NCBI GenBank assembly: GCA_021787475.1
Contig: JAJYLW010000007.1
Span: forward strand, 1 to 64,000
Length of the DNA: 64,000 nucleotides
Direction: 5' to 3'
From: Actinomycetes bacterium
GTDB taxonomy: Bacteria; Actinomycetota; Thermoleophilia; BMS3ABIN01
The notes beneath the pieces are model-generated. The model saw only the letters and a list, made by a program, of their open reading frames with translations. It had not been told where the DNA came from and did not search any database. Position numbers and translations under genes: made by a program. This document shows positions 28,865 through 38,444 of the stretch, piece after piece; the stretch's first letter is position 1; each line of letters opens with the position of its first letter.

Positions 28865-29821
28865 TTATACCCGCGCCTTGAAATCCAGACACTCGCTGCC
28901 TTCGTAAATCTTTACCGCCTCGTCAACGGGGTAGTCGGCCAGCGTGATTGCCGAGATGGCGTCGCACATCCGCACCGCCTCCTCAAGGGGTTTTTGATGA
29001 ATGTTCCTGCCGGTGGCGTTGCCGACGGCGCCGCTGATGTGGATCTGGTCGTGCAGCCGCTGCAGGAAGCTGCGCGCGTCGGTGGACGAGCCGCCCGCCG
29101 CCACCACGCGGGTGCGGCCGGCCGCCGCCACCGCCTCCTTGAAAATCTCGCTGGACTCCTGCCCCTCTGCCTTCGGGTAGTTGACCTTGACGAAGTCGGA
29201 GCCGAGGGTGAGCGCCACGCCGGTGGCGCCGGCGATCAGATGCGGATCCTTTTCGTCGGCCACGCTCTGGCCTCGGGGATAGATCCAGAGGACGCTCAAC
29301 AGGCCGTGGCGGTGGGCGTCGTTGACAAGCCGGGCAGCCTGTGTCAGCATCTGCGGCTCGTAAGTGCTGCCCAGATAGATGGTGTAGCCAACAGCCCTGA
29401 TGTTAAGGCCCGAATCCTCCTTGAACCTGGCCACCCGGTCAACGTCGAGCCAGAGGTTGCTGAACGGGTCCATGATCGCGGTCTTGACGAGGTTGGTCTT
29501 TGAATTGAGTTTGACAAGATAGTCAATCTCGCGGTAGTCATTGCCGTAGCGGGCGATCATGCCGATCTGGGTGGCGTAGACGCCAATCGTTCCCTGGCGG
29601 GCGATCCGCAACATATGCTCCGGATCGGCGTCGTCTTCAGGAATTTGCCCCAGCTCGTACTCGCCGACGAAGTCCTTGTTAAGATGCTCCACCTTCTGGT
29701 CGCCGGCAAACAGCATCAGCCTGCCGGTGCCTTTGGTCATGGCGGTAAAGTTCTCGACATACTCCTCCCGCTTAGCGGGGGGCACATCAAGCGGTATTTG
29801 CACGTCCAGTCCGTCAGCCAT
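28865..29821 (-). CDS. Class I (DhnA-type) fructose-bisphosphate aldolase family protein
   Basis: The 318-residue protein belongs to the archaeal-type class I aldolase group. Visible elements are MLFAGDQKVEHLN near residues 36-48, the Schiff-base lysine candidate in LGSDFVKVNYPKAEG, and the phosphate loop VVAAGGSSTDARSFL followed by GAVGNATGRNIHQ. In glycolysis/gluconeogenesis such enzymes split or form fructose 1,6-bisphosphate, though related members act on other sugar phosphates. The ATG at 29821 follows AAAGGAG by 7 bases and is better than a TTG two codons upstream. A family A tract follows the stop. Confidence 0.85.
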   Translation of the reverse strand: MADGLDVQIPLDVPPAKREEYVENFTAMTKGTGRLMLFAGDQKVEHLNKDFVGEYELGQIPEDDADPEHMLRIARQGTIGVYATQIGMIARYGNDYREIDYLVKLNSKTNLVKTAIMDPFSNLWLDVDRVARFKEDSGLNIRAVGYTIYLGSTYEPQMLTQAARLVNDAHRHGLLSVLWIYPRGQSVADEKDPHLIAGATGVALTLGSDFVKVNYPKAEGQESSEIFKEAVAAAGRTRVVAAGGSSTDARSFLQRLHDQIHISGAVGNATGRNIHQKPLEEAVRMCDAISAITLADYPVDEAVKIYEGSECLDFKARV

Positions 29822-30045
29822 TCCCAAACTCCTTTCGAAAAGACCTGTGACAGATACGGGCGCTCAGGGCCTGCAGCTTCTTGACTGCCGGCGGGTCCGC
29901 CCGGGCCAAACAAGGCTGTATTAGAATATTTTATCCCGGCGCCAAAATCCACAACGCCCGCGCTTTTTATATAATATGCGGGTTCATTTGCGGTTAAACA
30001 TCACCGGCGCGTCAGTGAGCGGGCCGTGCGCGGGAAGGAAGCCAG

Positions 30046-31296
30046 ATGGCTGCATCTGTAACAGAAAAAGCAAAGGAGGCGCGGGCGGCGTTGCCGCAGC
30101 TGGCGGCAATGGACTCCGAAGCCAGGCAGGCGGCGCTGATGGCAATGGCGGCCGCGCTGGAAGAAAACCTGGGCGAGATCGAGGAAGCCAACGCCAAGGA
30201 CATGGGTGCCGGCAAGGCCAAGGGGCTTTCCGGCGCCATGCTGGACCGGCTGATGCTGGACCGGCAGCGGGTGGCGCTGATGGCAAGCAACCTCCGCGAC
30301 ATTGCCGGCATGGCTGACCCGGTGGGAGAGGCAATCAAGTCATGGACCGCCCCCAACGGCATGAAGCTGTCCCGTGTGCGCAGCCCCATCGGCGTCATTG
30401 CCATAATCTATGAGTCTCGGCCAAATGTGACTACCGAGACCGCCGGTCTGAGCATCAAGGCAGGCAACTGTATCATCCTCAGGGGCGGCTCGGAGGCCAT
30501 TCATTCCAACCGGGTGCTGGCGCGGTTGATGGCCGAGGCCGGCGCCAGGAGCGGCATGCCGGTCGGCGCCATCCAGTTTGTCAACACGACGGACCGCGCC
30601 GCCGTCTCCGAACTGCTGGGGCTGGCGGGCCAGATTGACCTGGTGATCGCCCGCGGCAGCCACCGCCTGATCAAGGCGGTCACGGAGCAGTCGAAGATAC
30701 CGGTGATGAAGCATTACCGCGGCCTCTGCCACATTTATGTGGAGGCATCAGCAGATACGGACATGGCGGTTAAAATCATCACCAACGCCAAGGCCAACCG
30801 GCCCAGCACCTGCAATTCGGTGGAGACGGTGCTGGTGGACGAAGCGGCAGCGACCACGGTGTTGCCGCCGCTGGCCGGCAGCCTGGCCGCCGCAGGGGTC
30901 GAGGTGCGGGCCGATGAGGCGGCGCGGGCGGTCGTGCCTGGATGGAAGGTGGCCACTGAGGCGGACTGGGACACCGAGTACCTGGACCTGATCCTGTCGC
31001 TCAAGCTGGTAAGCGGCTTCGACGAGGCGGTCAGCCACATCCGCCGCTATCATTCCGGCTTGGCCGACGCCATAGTTACGGAGGATGTGCAGGCCGGGGA
31101 GCGCTTTCTCAAACTGGTCGACAGCGCCGCCACCTACTGGAACGCCTCCACCCGGCTGACCGATGGCCTTCCATTTGGCATCGGACCAGCCAGCGGCATT
31201 AATACCGACCGGGTCTACCCCCGCGGCCCGATGGGTCTCGAGGAGATGACCGGCTCCCGCTATGTCATCCGCGGCAGCGGCCAGCTCCGGCTATAG
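30046..31296 (+). CDS. proA: Glutamate-5-semialdehyde dehydrogenase ProA
   Basis: ProA reduces gamma-glutamyl phosphate to the semialdehyde in proline synthesis. At 416 residues it has normal length. It carries IGVIAIIYESRPNVTTET, LRGGSEAIHSNRVL, the catalytic Cys in NRPSTCNSVETVLV, and DGLPFGIGPASGINTDRVYPRGPMG-like ends (FPFG replaced by LPFG). GGAAGGA precedes the ATG. proB does not lie next to it. The 220 bases upstream contain a good TATAAT (about 29969) but no clear -35. Confidence 0.97.
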   Translation: MAASVTEKAKEARAALPQLAAMDSEARQAALMAMAAALEENLGEIEEANAKDMGAGKAKGLSGAMLDRLMLDRQRVALMASNLRDIAGMADPVGEAIKSWTAPNGMKLSRVRSPIGVIAIIYESRPNVTTETAGLSIKAGNCIILRGGSEAIHSNRVLARLMAEAGARSGMPVGAIQFVNTTDRAAVSELLGLAGQIDLVIARGSHRLIKAVTEQSKIPVMKHYRGLCHIYVEASADTDMAVKIITNAKANRPSTCNSVETVLVDEAAATTVLPPLAGSLAAAGVEVRADEAARAVVPGWKVATEADWDTEYLDLILSLKLVSGFDEAVSHIRRYHSGLADAIVTEDVQAGERFLKLVDSAATYWNASTRLTDGLPFGIGPASGINTDRVYPRGPMGLEEMTGSRYVIRGSGQLRL

Positions 31297-31620
31297 GACC
31301 AGCCAGGCAAACCCCCGTGTATGCCTGCAAGGGACACCATACTTATTTCTTTTGGGAAGAAAGCGACCCGTTTACGTAAGAAATAGGTATGGTGTCCCCG
31401 AGTTACAAGTTTCGTTTGCAACTTTTTGCTAAAATGAATTTGGAACAAAAACCCGGGTATTGCCGGGCTGACCCCGCCGCCATCATTCCATCACTAAGTC
31501 TTCCTCCGCATCCCCAGCCGGTTAAGATTTAAGGCAGCCGGGTCGATATCAGGGGTAAGCTCGGGGACGGGCATTGCTCAGGCTCGTTTTTTTCGGGCAA
31601 GCGCTGAGGCAGAGACAGGA
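31297..31620. other. Intergenic region with REP-like hairpin
   Basis: The 324 bases between proA and the histidine kinase hold the family C hairpin at 31331-31398 and no open frame with a plausible start. A GGACGGGCATTGC...TTTTTTTCGGGCAAGC segment (31565-31605) could pair weakly. Confidence 0.6.
31331..31398. repeat. Family C REP-like hairpin
   Basis: 21-nt arms (31331-31351 and 31378-31398) with one G-T pair: GGGACACCATACTTATTTCTT against its complement, followed by CCGAGTTAC. Same ACTCGGGGACA ends and length class as 15251-15337 but a different inner sequence. Confidence 0.8.
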
Positions 31621-34600
31621 ATGAACTGGCTCAAAGAATTTTTTAAGACTTTCACAAGCCGGCTGGGGCTAAAACTATCCCTGCCCTTGTTAATAGTAGT
31701 GGCCGCCCTGATGATCCCGGTCTTCCTCTACCTCCACTACGAAAGCAATGCCGACGAAGCCTCGCAGTCCGCCATTGACAGGAGCGGGACAGCCGTGGCC
31801 AGCATCACCGCCATGGATTCATCTTTAAGGCAGGAGATGCTCGACGTCCATAAGGTGCTGCTGGACCATTACGAGGGCAACGCCGACAATAGCAAGTTCG
31901 TCGCCGATTTTAACGCTTCTGCCACCGTGGCCAGGAGCAACCGCCTGAAGGCTGCCCAGTATGCCGTTAACGGCTCTGAGCAGAGCCAGCTCGACCAGTG
32001 TACAACCCTCCACAGCCAGTTTAAGGCTATTTTTTTAAACCAGGTGCTGCCCTTGGCCGCAGTTCCGGGAGCCAACCTGACCCCTCTGGAAGATCAGCTT
32101 GACGGCATCTATAACAAGATGCTGGGAATTCACCAAACCCTGTCCGGCTCGTTCAAGTCCGACCGGGATGCGGTGGTCCAGTCCCAGGCCGCCAACCGCG
32201 AGTCAATTGAGCGCTGGGGTTTTATTGCCGCCATTGCTGGCGCCCTTTTGGGGCTGATGGCCGCCGGCGTGTTGACAAAGCGGCTGCTGGTTCCGATCCG
32301 GAGCATGGCGGCGGGAGCGGAAAAAATTTCCCGGGGCGACCTAAAGCAGCGGGTGCCGGTAAAGGGGCGCGACGCGCTGGCGCGGCTGGCGCACGCATTT
32401 AACTCCATGGCCTCCTCGCTGGAGCGGCAGATAGTGCAGCTGGAGCAGCAGCAGGCGCGGATAAGGTCGGTCCACCAGAGCATCAGCGACGGCATCCTGG
32501 TGGTGGACGCCGGCGCCATCGTCTCCGCCAACCCCGCCGCCGAGGCGGCCCTGGGCCGGATCGCCCCCGAGCTTGAGGGAGGCAGCGACACGGGTGTTCC
32601 CGGTATAAACAAGCTTTTAACCAGCGAGGTGGACCCTGGCAGAATGGTAAAGTGCTGGGAAGTAAAGGCCTGCACCTATCCGGAGTGCCCCTCATATGAA
32701 AGCAGCGACCGCAGGTGCTGGCTTCAGTGCGCGACGCATTGCCACAACCAGATCCAGGGCACCTTCAAGCAGAAACGGGACGCCTGCGAGCGCTGCGACG
32801 TTTTTTTTCTTAACGCCGTCCAGACGCTGGAGGCAGACATTAACGGCCGCCACTACAGTGTCGAGGCCGTCCCCATACTGGATGACGAAGGCCAGGAGGA
32901 TGGCCGCACTCTCGTCCTGCACGACATTACCGAACTGCTGGACACCAACAGGGAGTTGAAGCAGCAAAGCGTGGAGCTGGCCGTGCTCCACGAGATCGGC
33001 GAGGCCGTCTCCGGCTCGCTGAATCTGGACGATGTGCTGGGTGCGGCCCTGGAAAAGCTGCTCGCGGCTATTGAAAGCAGCGCCGCCGGCATCCATCTGC
33101 TGAGCCCGTCCGGCGATGAGCTAAAGATGGTTGCCCACATCGGGATGTCCCCGGAGGTGGAAGAAGCGCTTGCCGATCCGCCCAAAGGAAGCGGCATTGC
33201 CTGGCGGGTGGTGGAAAGCGGCGCCGAGCTGATCATCGATGACATCCGGCAGGAAAAGAATATGGTTCCCGCCGTGCTGTCCGCCGGCTACCGGGCCGCC
33301 CTGGGAGTGCCCCTCGTTGTCAATGAGAGAACAATTGGCTGCTTGATCCTGGTGAGCTCAGAGCCGGCATCCTATACCGGGCGCGATGTGCGCTTGCTGA
33401 AGCTGGCCGGTGCCGCCATCGGCGTGGCGGTGGAGAACTCGAGGCTGTTCGAAGACGTCTGCGGCGCAAAGACCCAGTGGGAGGCTACCTTTGACAGCGC
33501 CACCGAGGGGATTTTCGTTGTTGGCTGTGACCACATCATCAACCGCATGAACAAGGGCGCAGCGGCGATGCTGGGCGGCAGCGTCAATGAATTTGTCGGC
33601 CGCCAGTGCTACGAAGTGATCCACAGCACCGGCATCGTGCCTGATGGCTGCCCCATGTTGCGGGCGGTCCAGGGACTGGGACCGATGCACTGTGAGGAGG
33701 AGACGGAAGACGGCCGCGTGCTCGAGCTTTCTGTCGGCACGATGTTTGACGACGATGGCCGGGTGGCCGGAGCGGTCCATTTCATGCGCGACATCACAGA
33801 GACAAGGCGGATACGCCAGCAGCTGCTTCAGGCGGAGAAAATGGTGGCCGTGGGCCAGCTGGTGTCAGGAGTCGCCCATGAGATCAACAATCCGCTCACC
33901 GGAGTGATCGGCTATGCGCAGCTGCTTATGTCCCAGGACCTGGGCGAGAAGGCGCGGGCCGACGCCCAGGCCATCTACCGGGAGGCGGAGCGGGCCACCA
34001 AGATTGTCCGCCACCTGCTTTCCTTCGCTCGTCAGCATGCTCCCGAGAGGATGGTCATTGACGTCAACGCAGTTTTGAGGGACTCGCTCGAGCTGAAGGC
34101 ATATGATCTTCGAGTCAACAATATCAAGGTCGAGGCAAATTACGGCAGGAACCTTCCCCCGACCGTAACCGACCCGCACCAGTTGCAGCAGGTATTTCTC
34201 AATCTGATCGCCAATGCCGAGCAGGCGATGCTCGACTGGCGCGGCTCCGGCGGGCTGACGGTCTCCACCCGGAAAGTGGCCGGCATGATCCGGGTCGTGT
34301 TTGCCGACAACGGGCCCGGAATTCCGGAGGAGCTGCAAGACCGCGTCTTCGAGCCGTTTTTCACCACCAAGGAAGTTGGCAAGGGCACGGGCCTGGGTTT
34401 AAGCATCTGCTACGGCGTGATGGAGGAACTGGGCGGCCGCATCTGGGTCGAATCAGGCTCAGGGCCGGGGGCGGCGCTGGTGGTTGAGCTGCCTGTTGTT
34501 GCCGCGCCGGTGCAGGTCGAGGATGAGAAGCAGCCGGAAAAAACGGCGGCCCGGCTGGGCAAGGTGCTCCTCGTCGACGACGAGGTCGGTATCCGCGAGG

Positions 34601-34926
34601 TCATGACTAAGACGCTCCAGCGCGCCGGCCATGAGGTGGACAGCGCCGGGGACGGCAAAGCGGCGCTGAAATTGCTTCAGGAAAAAGATTACGACTGCGT
34701 CGTCAGCGACGTGAAGATGCCGGGCATGGACGGCCCCGCCCTGCACAAGGAAGCCAAGCGGATGGACGCGCGGCTGGGCGAGCGGTTCATCTTTATCTCG
34801 GGCGATTCTGTCAACCCCGAGACGAGGAATTACCTGTCACAGGTTGACAACCCCTGCCTGGCCAAACCCTTTAACCCGGATGATCTGGAAGGCCAGCTGC
34901 AGAAGATGCTCGGCCGCAAGCGCTAG
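31621..34926 (+). CDS. Hybrid sensor histidine kinase (HAMP, Cys-rich PAS, GAF, PAS, HisKA, HATPase, REC)
   Basis: This 1101-residue membrane kinase has two transmembrane helices (about 17-38 and 197-217) around a periplasmic helical sensor, then a HAMP domain and coiled coil. Residues about 285-440 are PAS-like with an inserted Cys-rich stretch ([34 protein letters not shown]; 8 cysteines plus one). A GAF domain (about 450-610), a second PAS (about 620-735) and the kinase follow: phospho-acceptor H753 in [15 protein letters not shown]-binding [24 protein letters not shown]. The C-terminal receiver has D1030 in [10 protein letters not shown]. No output-regulator gene is adjacent. The Cys cluster may bind metal or sense redox. 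Confidence 0.93.
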   Translation: MNWLKEFFKTFTSRLGLKLSLPLLIVVAALMIPVFLYLHYESNADEASQSAIDRSGTAVASITAMDSSLRQEMLDVHKVLLDHYEGNADNSKFVADFNASATVARSNRLKAAQYAVNGSEQSQLDQCTTLHSQFKAIFLNQVLPLAAVPGANLTPLEDQLDGIYNKMLGIHQTLSGSFKSDRDAVVQSQAANRESIERWGFIAAIAGALLGLMAAGVLTKRLLVPIRSMAAGAEKISRGDLKQRVPVKGRDALARLAHAFNSMASSLERQIVQLEQQQARIRSVHQSISDGILVVDAGAIVSANPAAEAALGRIAPELEGGSDTGVPGINKLLTSEVDPGRMVKCWEVKACTYPECPSYESSDRRCWLQCATHCHNQIQGTFKQKRDACERCDVFFLNAVQTLEADINGRHYSVEAVPILDDEGQEDGRTLVLHDITELLDTNRELKQQSVELAVLHEIGEAVSGSLNLDDVLGAALEKLLAAIESSAAGIHLLSPSGDELKMVAHIGMSPEVEEALADPPKGSGIAWRVVESGAELIIDDIRQEKNMVPAVLSAGYRAALGVPLVVNERTIGCLILVSSEPASYTGRDVRLLKLAGAAIGVAVENSRLFEDVCGAKTQWEATFDSATEGIFVVGCDHIINRMNKGAAAMLGGSVNEFVGRQCYEVIHSTGIVPDGCPMLRAVQGLGPMHCEEETEDGRVLELSVGTMFDDDGRVAGAVHFMRDITETRRIRQQLLQAEKMVAVGQLVSGVAHEINNPLTGVIGYAQLLMSQDLGEKARADAQAIYREAERATKIVRHLLSFARQHAPERMVIDVNAVLRDSLELKAYDLRVNNIKVEANYGRNLPPTVTDPHQLQQVFLNLIANAEQAMLDWRGSGGLTVSTRKVAGMIRVVFADNGPGIPEELQDRVFEPFFTTKEVGKGTGLGLSICYGVMEELGGRIWVESGSGPGAALVVELPVVAAPVQVEDEKQPEKTAARLGKVLLVDDEVGIREVMTKTLQRAGHEVDSAGDGKAALKLLQEKDYDCVVSDVKMPGMDGPALHKEAKRMDARLGERFIFISGDSVNPETRNYLSQVDNPCLAKPFNPDDLEGQLQKMLGRKR

Positions 34927-35003
34927 GGCCCGCTATCGGCGCCGGCGCGCTGCTTTAGATTCTGTTCCGGCCCCATTGAATCCAGAGCCCGGCCTCTACA
35001 CAT

Positions 35004-36065
35004 CTAGGGCACAACGTCAACGCGGCCGGTGTCGTCCTCGGCTTCGATTATGCCAATGCGGGCTGCCGTGATTGCCCCTGCCTCCCGCAGCGCCCGCTCG
35101 AGCCCGTCCGCTTTCTGCGGCGGGCAGGCGATCAAAAGCCCGCCCGAGGTCTGGGCATCCGCCAGGAGCAGCCTTTCGGCCGCGGTGATGCCGGGGTCGA
35201 AATTGACGAAGCGGCGCGCGTATTCAAGGTTCTTCTTGCTGCCGCCCGGCGCCGCGTCAAGATCTGCGTCGATCATGTCGCGGGCAGCCTGGATCACCGG
35301 CGCCGCCCGGGCGTGAATGCGGGCGCCCATGCCGCTGGCCCGCGTCATCGCCAGCAGATGGCCGAGCAGGCCGTAGCCGGTGACGTCGGTGCAGGCGCTG
35401 ACGCCGACCGCCACCATTGCCTCGGCGGCCCCCCTGTTCAGGGAGCTCATCACCTCAACTGCCCTGGCGATGGCGGCGGCGGAGGCGACGCCGCGCTTGA
35501 TGCCGGTGCTGATAATACCAAGTCCCAATGGTTTTGTCAAAAAGAGGATGTCGCCGACGCGAGCGGTTGAGTTGCGGACGATCGCGGCGGGGTCGATGAC
35601 GCCGGTGACGGCCAGGCCGTACTTGGGCTCCCGGTCGTCGACGGTGTGGCCGCCGATGATGGCGACGCCGGCCTCGCGCGCCTTGTCGGCGCCTCCTTTC
35701 ATGATGCGGGAGAGAATTTCCAGCGGCAGCTCCTTGGTGTGGAAGCCGGCAATGTTTAAGGCAAACAGGGGCCGGGCGCCCATGGCGTAGATGTCGCTGA
35801 GGGCATTGGCAACGGCAATGGCGCCGTACTGGTAAGGATCATCGACCACGGGTGTGAAATAGTCGACAGTCTGGATGATTGCCAGGTCGTCCGAGATGCG
35901 GTAAACAGCGCAGTCATCGCCCGTGTTGAATCCCACCAGCACGCGCGGGTCCGTGATCGGCGGCAGCTCGGCGAGAATGGCCTGCAAGTCCAACGGACTT
36001 ATCTTGCAGGCTCAGCCGGCCCCATGCGCCATGCGGGTGAGGCGGATCTCTTCGTTTGCGTTCAT
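35004..36065 (-). CDS. selD: Selenide, water dikinase SelD, selenocysteine-containing
   Basis: SelD makes selenophosphate from selenide and ATP for selenocysteine and selenouridine synthesis. The true start is ATG 36065, after AGGAGG. The frame reads MNANEEIRLTRMAHGAG, then TGA (36012-36014) at codon 18, then ACKISPLDLQAIL and on to 35004. That TGA sits exactly where SelD has its catalytic Cys/Sec (GAG-C/U-xCKISP), so it encodes selenocysteine. A SECIS-like hairpin follows directly. With Sec the protein has 353 residues. Other marks: TGDDCAVYR, ANALSDIYAMGARPLFALN, GGHTVDDREPKYGLAVTG, CTDVTGYGLLGH. It overlaps the aldolase gene upstream (ATGA). A standard gene caller would start at TTG 35993 and lose the active site. 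Confidence 0.95.
35980..36014 (-). promoter_or_regulatory. Bacterial SECIS element of selD with the Sec UGA
   Basis: Directly after TGA (36014-36012) the minus strand folds as GCCTGC / GCAGGC (36011-36006 with 35985-35980), a 5-nt bulge AAGAT, an upper stem AAGTCC / GGACTT and loop GTT. The apical loop lies 17-20 bases after the UGA, the spacing used by SelB-dependent SECIS hairpins. Confidence 0.8.
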
Positions 36066-36634
36066 CGTCCTCCTGAAGCAGGTTCCTGTTTGTCGGCCGG
36101 GCCGCGCAGACAGGCGACCCGGCAGGAAAACTCCAGCGCCGAGGTGTAGGCTAGCGCCTCGGTGAGCGTGCGGCCCACCGCGTAGCTGCCGTGGCCGCGC
36201 ACCAGGGCCGCCACCCGCGCCTGCAGCAGCTGCGGCAGACGGCTGGCGGCGTCTTCCGGCGCGACGACGGCAATGTCCCGCAGGAAGAGAGAGCCTTCCA
36301 GGTCCAGCGGCGAGACAATATCATTTTTTAGCGACATGGCAACGGCATGGGCGGAATGGGCGTGGATGACCGCCATCGCCGGCGTAAACTTGTAGATCAA
36401 CTGGTGCAGGGCCGCGTCGCGCGAAGCGTCGCTGTCGATCCGGGCCGCCTCCTCCTTGAGCGGGATCTCGATCACGTCGCCCCCGGACAGGCGGCCGAGC
36501 ATGGCAAAGTGGGTCGTGATCACGATACGGCCCTGGTGCCTGATGCTGATGTTGCCACCATGGGAAGTGGTGAGCCCCTGCCAGACCAGGTCTTCGCCCA
36601 CCTGGCTGAACTGGGCCAGAACATTATTGGTCAT
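36062..36634 (-). CDS. Class II aldolase/adducin family protein (FucA-like)
   Basis: The 190-residue protein has the zinc-binding pattern of class II sugar-phosphate aldolases: GLTTSHGGNISIRHQGRIVI at the N-terminus, HAHSAHAVAMSL with the two metal histidines, and RGHGSYAVGRTLTEAL with the third. Substrates in the family include fuculose-1-phosphate, ribulose-5-phosphate and methylthioribulose-1-phosphate; the one here is unknown. ATG at 36634 follows GGAGGCGCCGG. Its TGA overlaps the selD ATG, so the two are translationally coupled, an odd pairing with no obvious pathway link. Confidence 0.88.
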   Translation of the reverse strand: MTNNVLAQFSQVGEDLVWQGLTTSHGGNISIRHQGRIVITTHFAMLGRLSGGDVIEIPLKEEAARIDSDASRDAALHQLIYKFTPAMAVIHAHSAHAVAMSLKNDIVSPLDLEGSLFLRDIAVVAPEDAASRLPQLLQARVAALVRGHGSYAVGRTLTEALAYTSALEFSCRVACLRGPADKQEPASGGR

Positions 36635-36694
36635 CCGGCGCCTCCATGAGAAGCTAATATAGCAGAAATTCCCTCTATCCAGCGCCGTTCAAAC

Positions 36695-36738
36695 TCGCGC
36701 TCGGCTTCGACACGAATTACCTGCCGGGACAGGCTCTA
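36695..36738. repeat. Family B repeat overlapping the galT stop
   Basis: GCGCTCGGCTTCGACACGAA then TTACCTGCCGGGACAGGCTC and TA. The terminal GGCTCTA supplies the galT stop codon (CTA = TAG on the minus strand). Confidence 0.65.
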
Positions 36739-37755
36739 ACGCAGTTCGGCAGCCGCCTGCTCGGGCGAAACAATGTTGACCCACACTCCCGCCCCCAGCT
36801 CCAGTCCGCCCGGCGTCGTCAGGCGGGGCAGAATCTCGATATGCCAGTGATAAGGCCGCGACTCGTCCCGGAGCGGATAAGTGTGAATCCAGTAGTTGAA
36901 GGGCGGGTCATCGAGCCGCTCCTTGAGGCGCAGCATGAAGCGTGTGAGCAGATCCGCCAACTCGCCAAGTTCGCTGCATTCCTCGAATTTTGCCTGGTGG
37001 CGGCGGGGAACAACCCAGGCCTCATAGGGAAGGCGGGAGGCAAACGGGCAGAAAACGAGGAAGTTCCCGGTCGCCAAAACCATCAGCTCGCCTTCATCTT
37101 CCACTTCTTCAATCATCCGGCAGAGGATGCAGGCTCCCGTCTCCTGCCGGGCGGCGGCAAACCCGTCCAGCTCGCTCTCGATATCCGGCGGGACAAACGG
37201 CAGGCCAAACAGCTGTGAGTGGGGATGTTCCAGGGACGAGGCCGCGCCGCGCCCGTGGTTGCGGATGATGTGGACATAGCTGGTGCTTCCGTCGCTTTTT
37301 AGCGTCCGGATTCGATCCTGGTACATCTTCAGCATTTCCTCAACCTGCGCCGGCCCAATCTCCCAGGGAGGCTTGCCGTGCAGGGGTGTGTCGACGATTA
37401 CTTCGCTGCTGCCCAGCGCCGGGCGGCGTCCGGGGATTGTTATACGCTCGGCGCCGGCATGGGGCACCTCGCTTAACAGAATGGGGAACTTGTTGGGCAG
37501 GGTGCGGACGCTCCAGCCGGGACAGTCCTTTCCCCCGCCGTCACGGACGGCACAGATCTCGGGAGGCGTCAGCGCTTCGCGGCCGGGACAAAGCGGGCAC
37601 TCATCCGGCAGCTCGCGTTTTGACGCGGGAGAAGGGATGCGGCCGGGGGCATGAGGCCTGATGGATCGCCCCGCCGCCAGAATAACCCACTGCCCGGTGA
37701 TCGGGTCGCGCCTGAGCTCCGGCTGGGGCTGACTGCTTGCAGTCCGGTCAGGCAC
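36736..37755 (-). CDS. galT: Galactose-1-phosphate uridylyltransferase family protein GalT
   Basis: GalT swaps UMP between UDP-glucose and galactose-1-phosphate. From GTG 37755 the protein has 339 residues, the normal length. It starts near ELRRDPITGQWVILAAGR, with zinc site CPLCPG, the second pair CILC, the nucleotidyl-transfer motif LEHPHSQLFGLP (HxHxQ) and the HIT-like HWHIEILPR. Bacterial GalT-like proteins of this type may use other sugar-1-phosphates. The start overlaps the end of the upstream small gene by 8 bases. No galK or galE lies nearby. The stop is in a family B repeat. Confidence 0.9.
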   Translation of the reverse strand: MPDRTASSQPQPELRRDPITGQWVILAAGRSIRPHAPGRIPSPASKRELPDECPLCPGREALTPPEICAVRDGGGKDCPGWSVRTLPNKFPILLSEVPHAGAERITIPGRRPALGSSEVIVDTPLHGKPPWEIGPAQVEEMLKMYQDRIRTLKSDGSTSYVHIIRNHGRGAASSLEHPHSQLFGLPFVPPDIESELDGFAAARQETGACILCRMIEEVEDEGELMVLATGNFLVFCPFASRLPYEAWVVPRRHQAKFEECSELGELADLLTRFMLRLKERLDDPPFNYWIHTYPLRDESRPYHWHIEILPRLTTPGGLELGAGVWVNIVSPEQAAAELR

Positions 37756-38068
37756 GATCCCGGGCAAAGGGCTCCAGGGTCCACTCGCCGGTGTTGGCGT
37801 CCAGGGCAAGGTCGTAACTGCGGCCATCGTGGGCGTGAACGCGGAAGACGGTCTTGCGCCGGCGGCCTTGCTCGGTCTCTTCCTGCCACGTCTTTTTGAT
37901 TGAAAGGACCGTGAGGTGGCGGCCGTCAAGCTCGAAGGCCCGTGGCCTCTCTTCGCCCTTGTAGCCGGCGTGGCTGTGCACAGTGACGGGCACGCCCTTC
38001 CCATCCGCCTTTCCGGCGGCAGCTTCGGGCGCCCTGCGGTTGTCGCTGTCTGGTTTTTGGATGGACAT
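37748..38068 (-). CDS. Conserved small protein upstream of galT
   Basis: The 106-residue soluble protein has a low-complexity charged N-terminal third, then PVTVHSHAGYKGEERPRAFELDGR, LTVLSIKKTWQEETE, and TVFRVHAHDGRSYDLALDANTGEWTLEPF, which reads like a compact beta-rich fold with conserved W and RSYDL. I have seen similar short proteins annotated as hypothetical and cannot name a function. The 8-base overlap with galT suggests co-translation. A minus-strand TATAAT (38101-38106) lies 33 bases before the start, with a weak -35. Confidence 0.75.
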   Translation of the reverse strand: MSIQKPDSDNRRAPEAAAGKADGKGVPVTVHSHAGYKGEERPRAFELDGRHLTVLSIKKTWQEETEQGRRRKTVFRVHAHDGRSYDLALDANTGEWTLEPFARDRA

Positions 38069-38444
38069 GAGTTTTTCTGAGGGGATGATTTCCTGCCGAT
38101 ATTATATACCCCGCTGCCTGCTAGCTGAAGACGGGCGAGTCACATCACGAAAAGGGGCTGAAGCGCCAGGAGTGGGGGTGCTGCTTCACTTTAAACGGAT
38201 GTTTTTGGAAAAACTACAACAAATATGATTAAAGCACAACAACCAAGGCCCCTTGGGGGAACCCCAATTTTCATATTATCAGAGGTAAAGCTGGTTTTCA
38301 TCAGACTTTGGTTGTATTTGCAATGAGAGAAAGTTGTATTTTTATCAAGATCAGGAATGTGTTTCAGAGCGCATCGTAAAGATTGTGAACGCGCCCCAGG
38401 CCGGTTGAAAGGGCCTCCGAAATCTTCGAAACTGGAAGGCTGCT
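38069..38444. other. Intergenic region, 376 bases, no gene seen
   Basis: Relatively AT-rich. It holds the likely promoter of the 37748-38068 gene (TATAAT on the minus strand at 38106-38101) and a short GC hairpin (GGGG...CCCC, 38250-38268). Bases 38270-38380 include imperfect TTGTATTT repeats. No convincing reading frame or RNA. Confidence 0.5.

Noticed and set aside
37756..38004. N-terminal extension of galT by 83 residues
   Set aside because: The DNA encodes the small conserved protein (37748-38068) in another frame; GalT homology begins just after GTG 37755.
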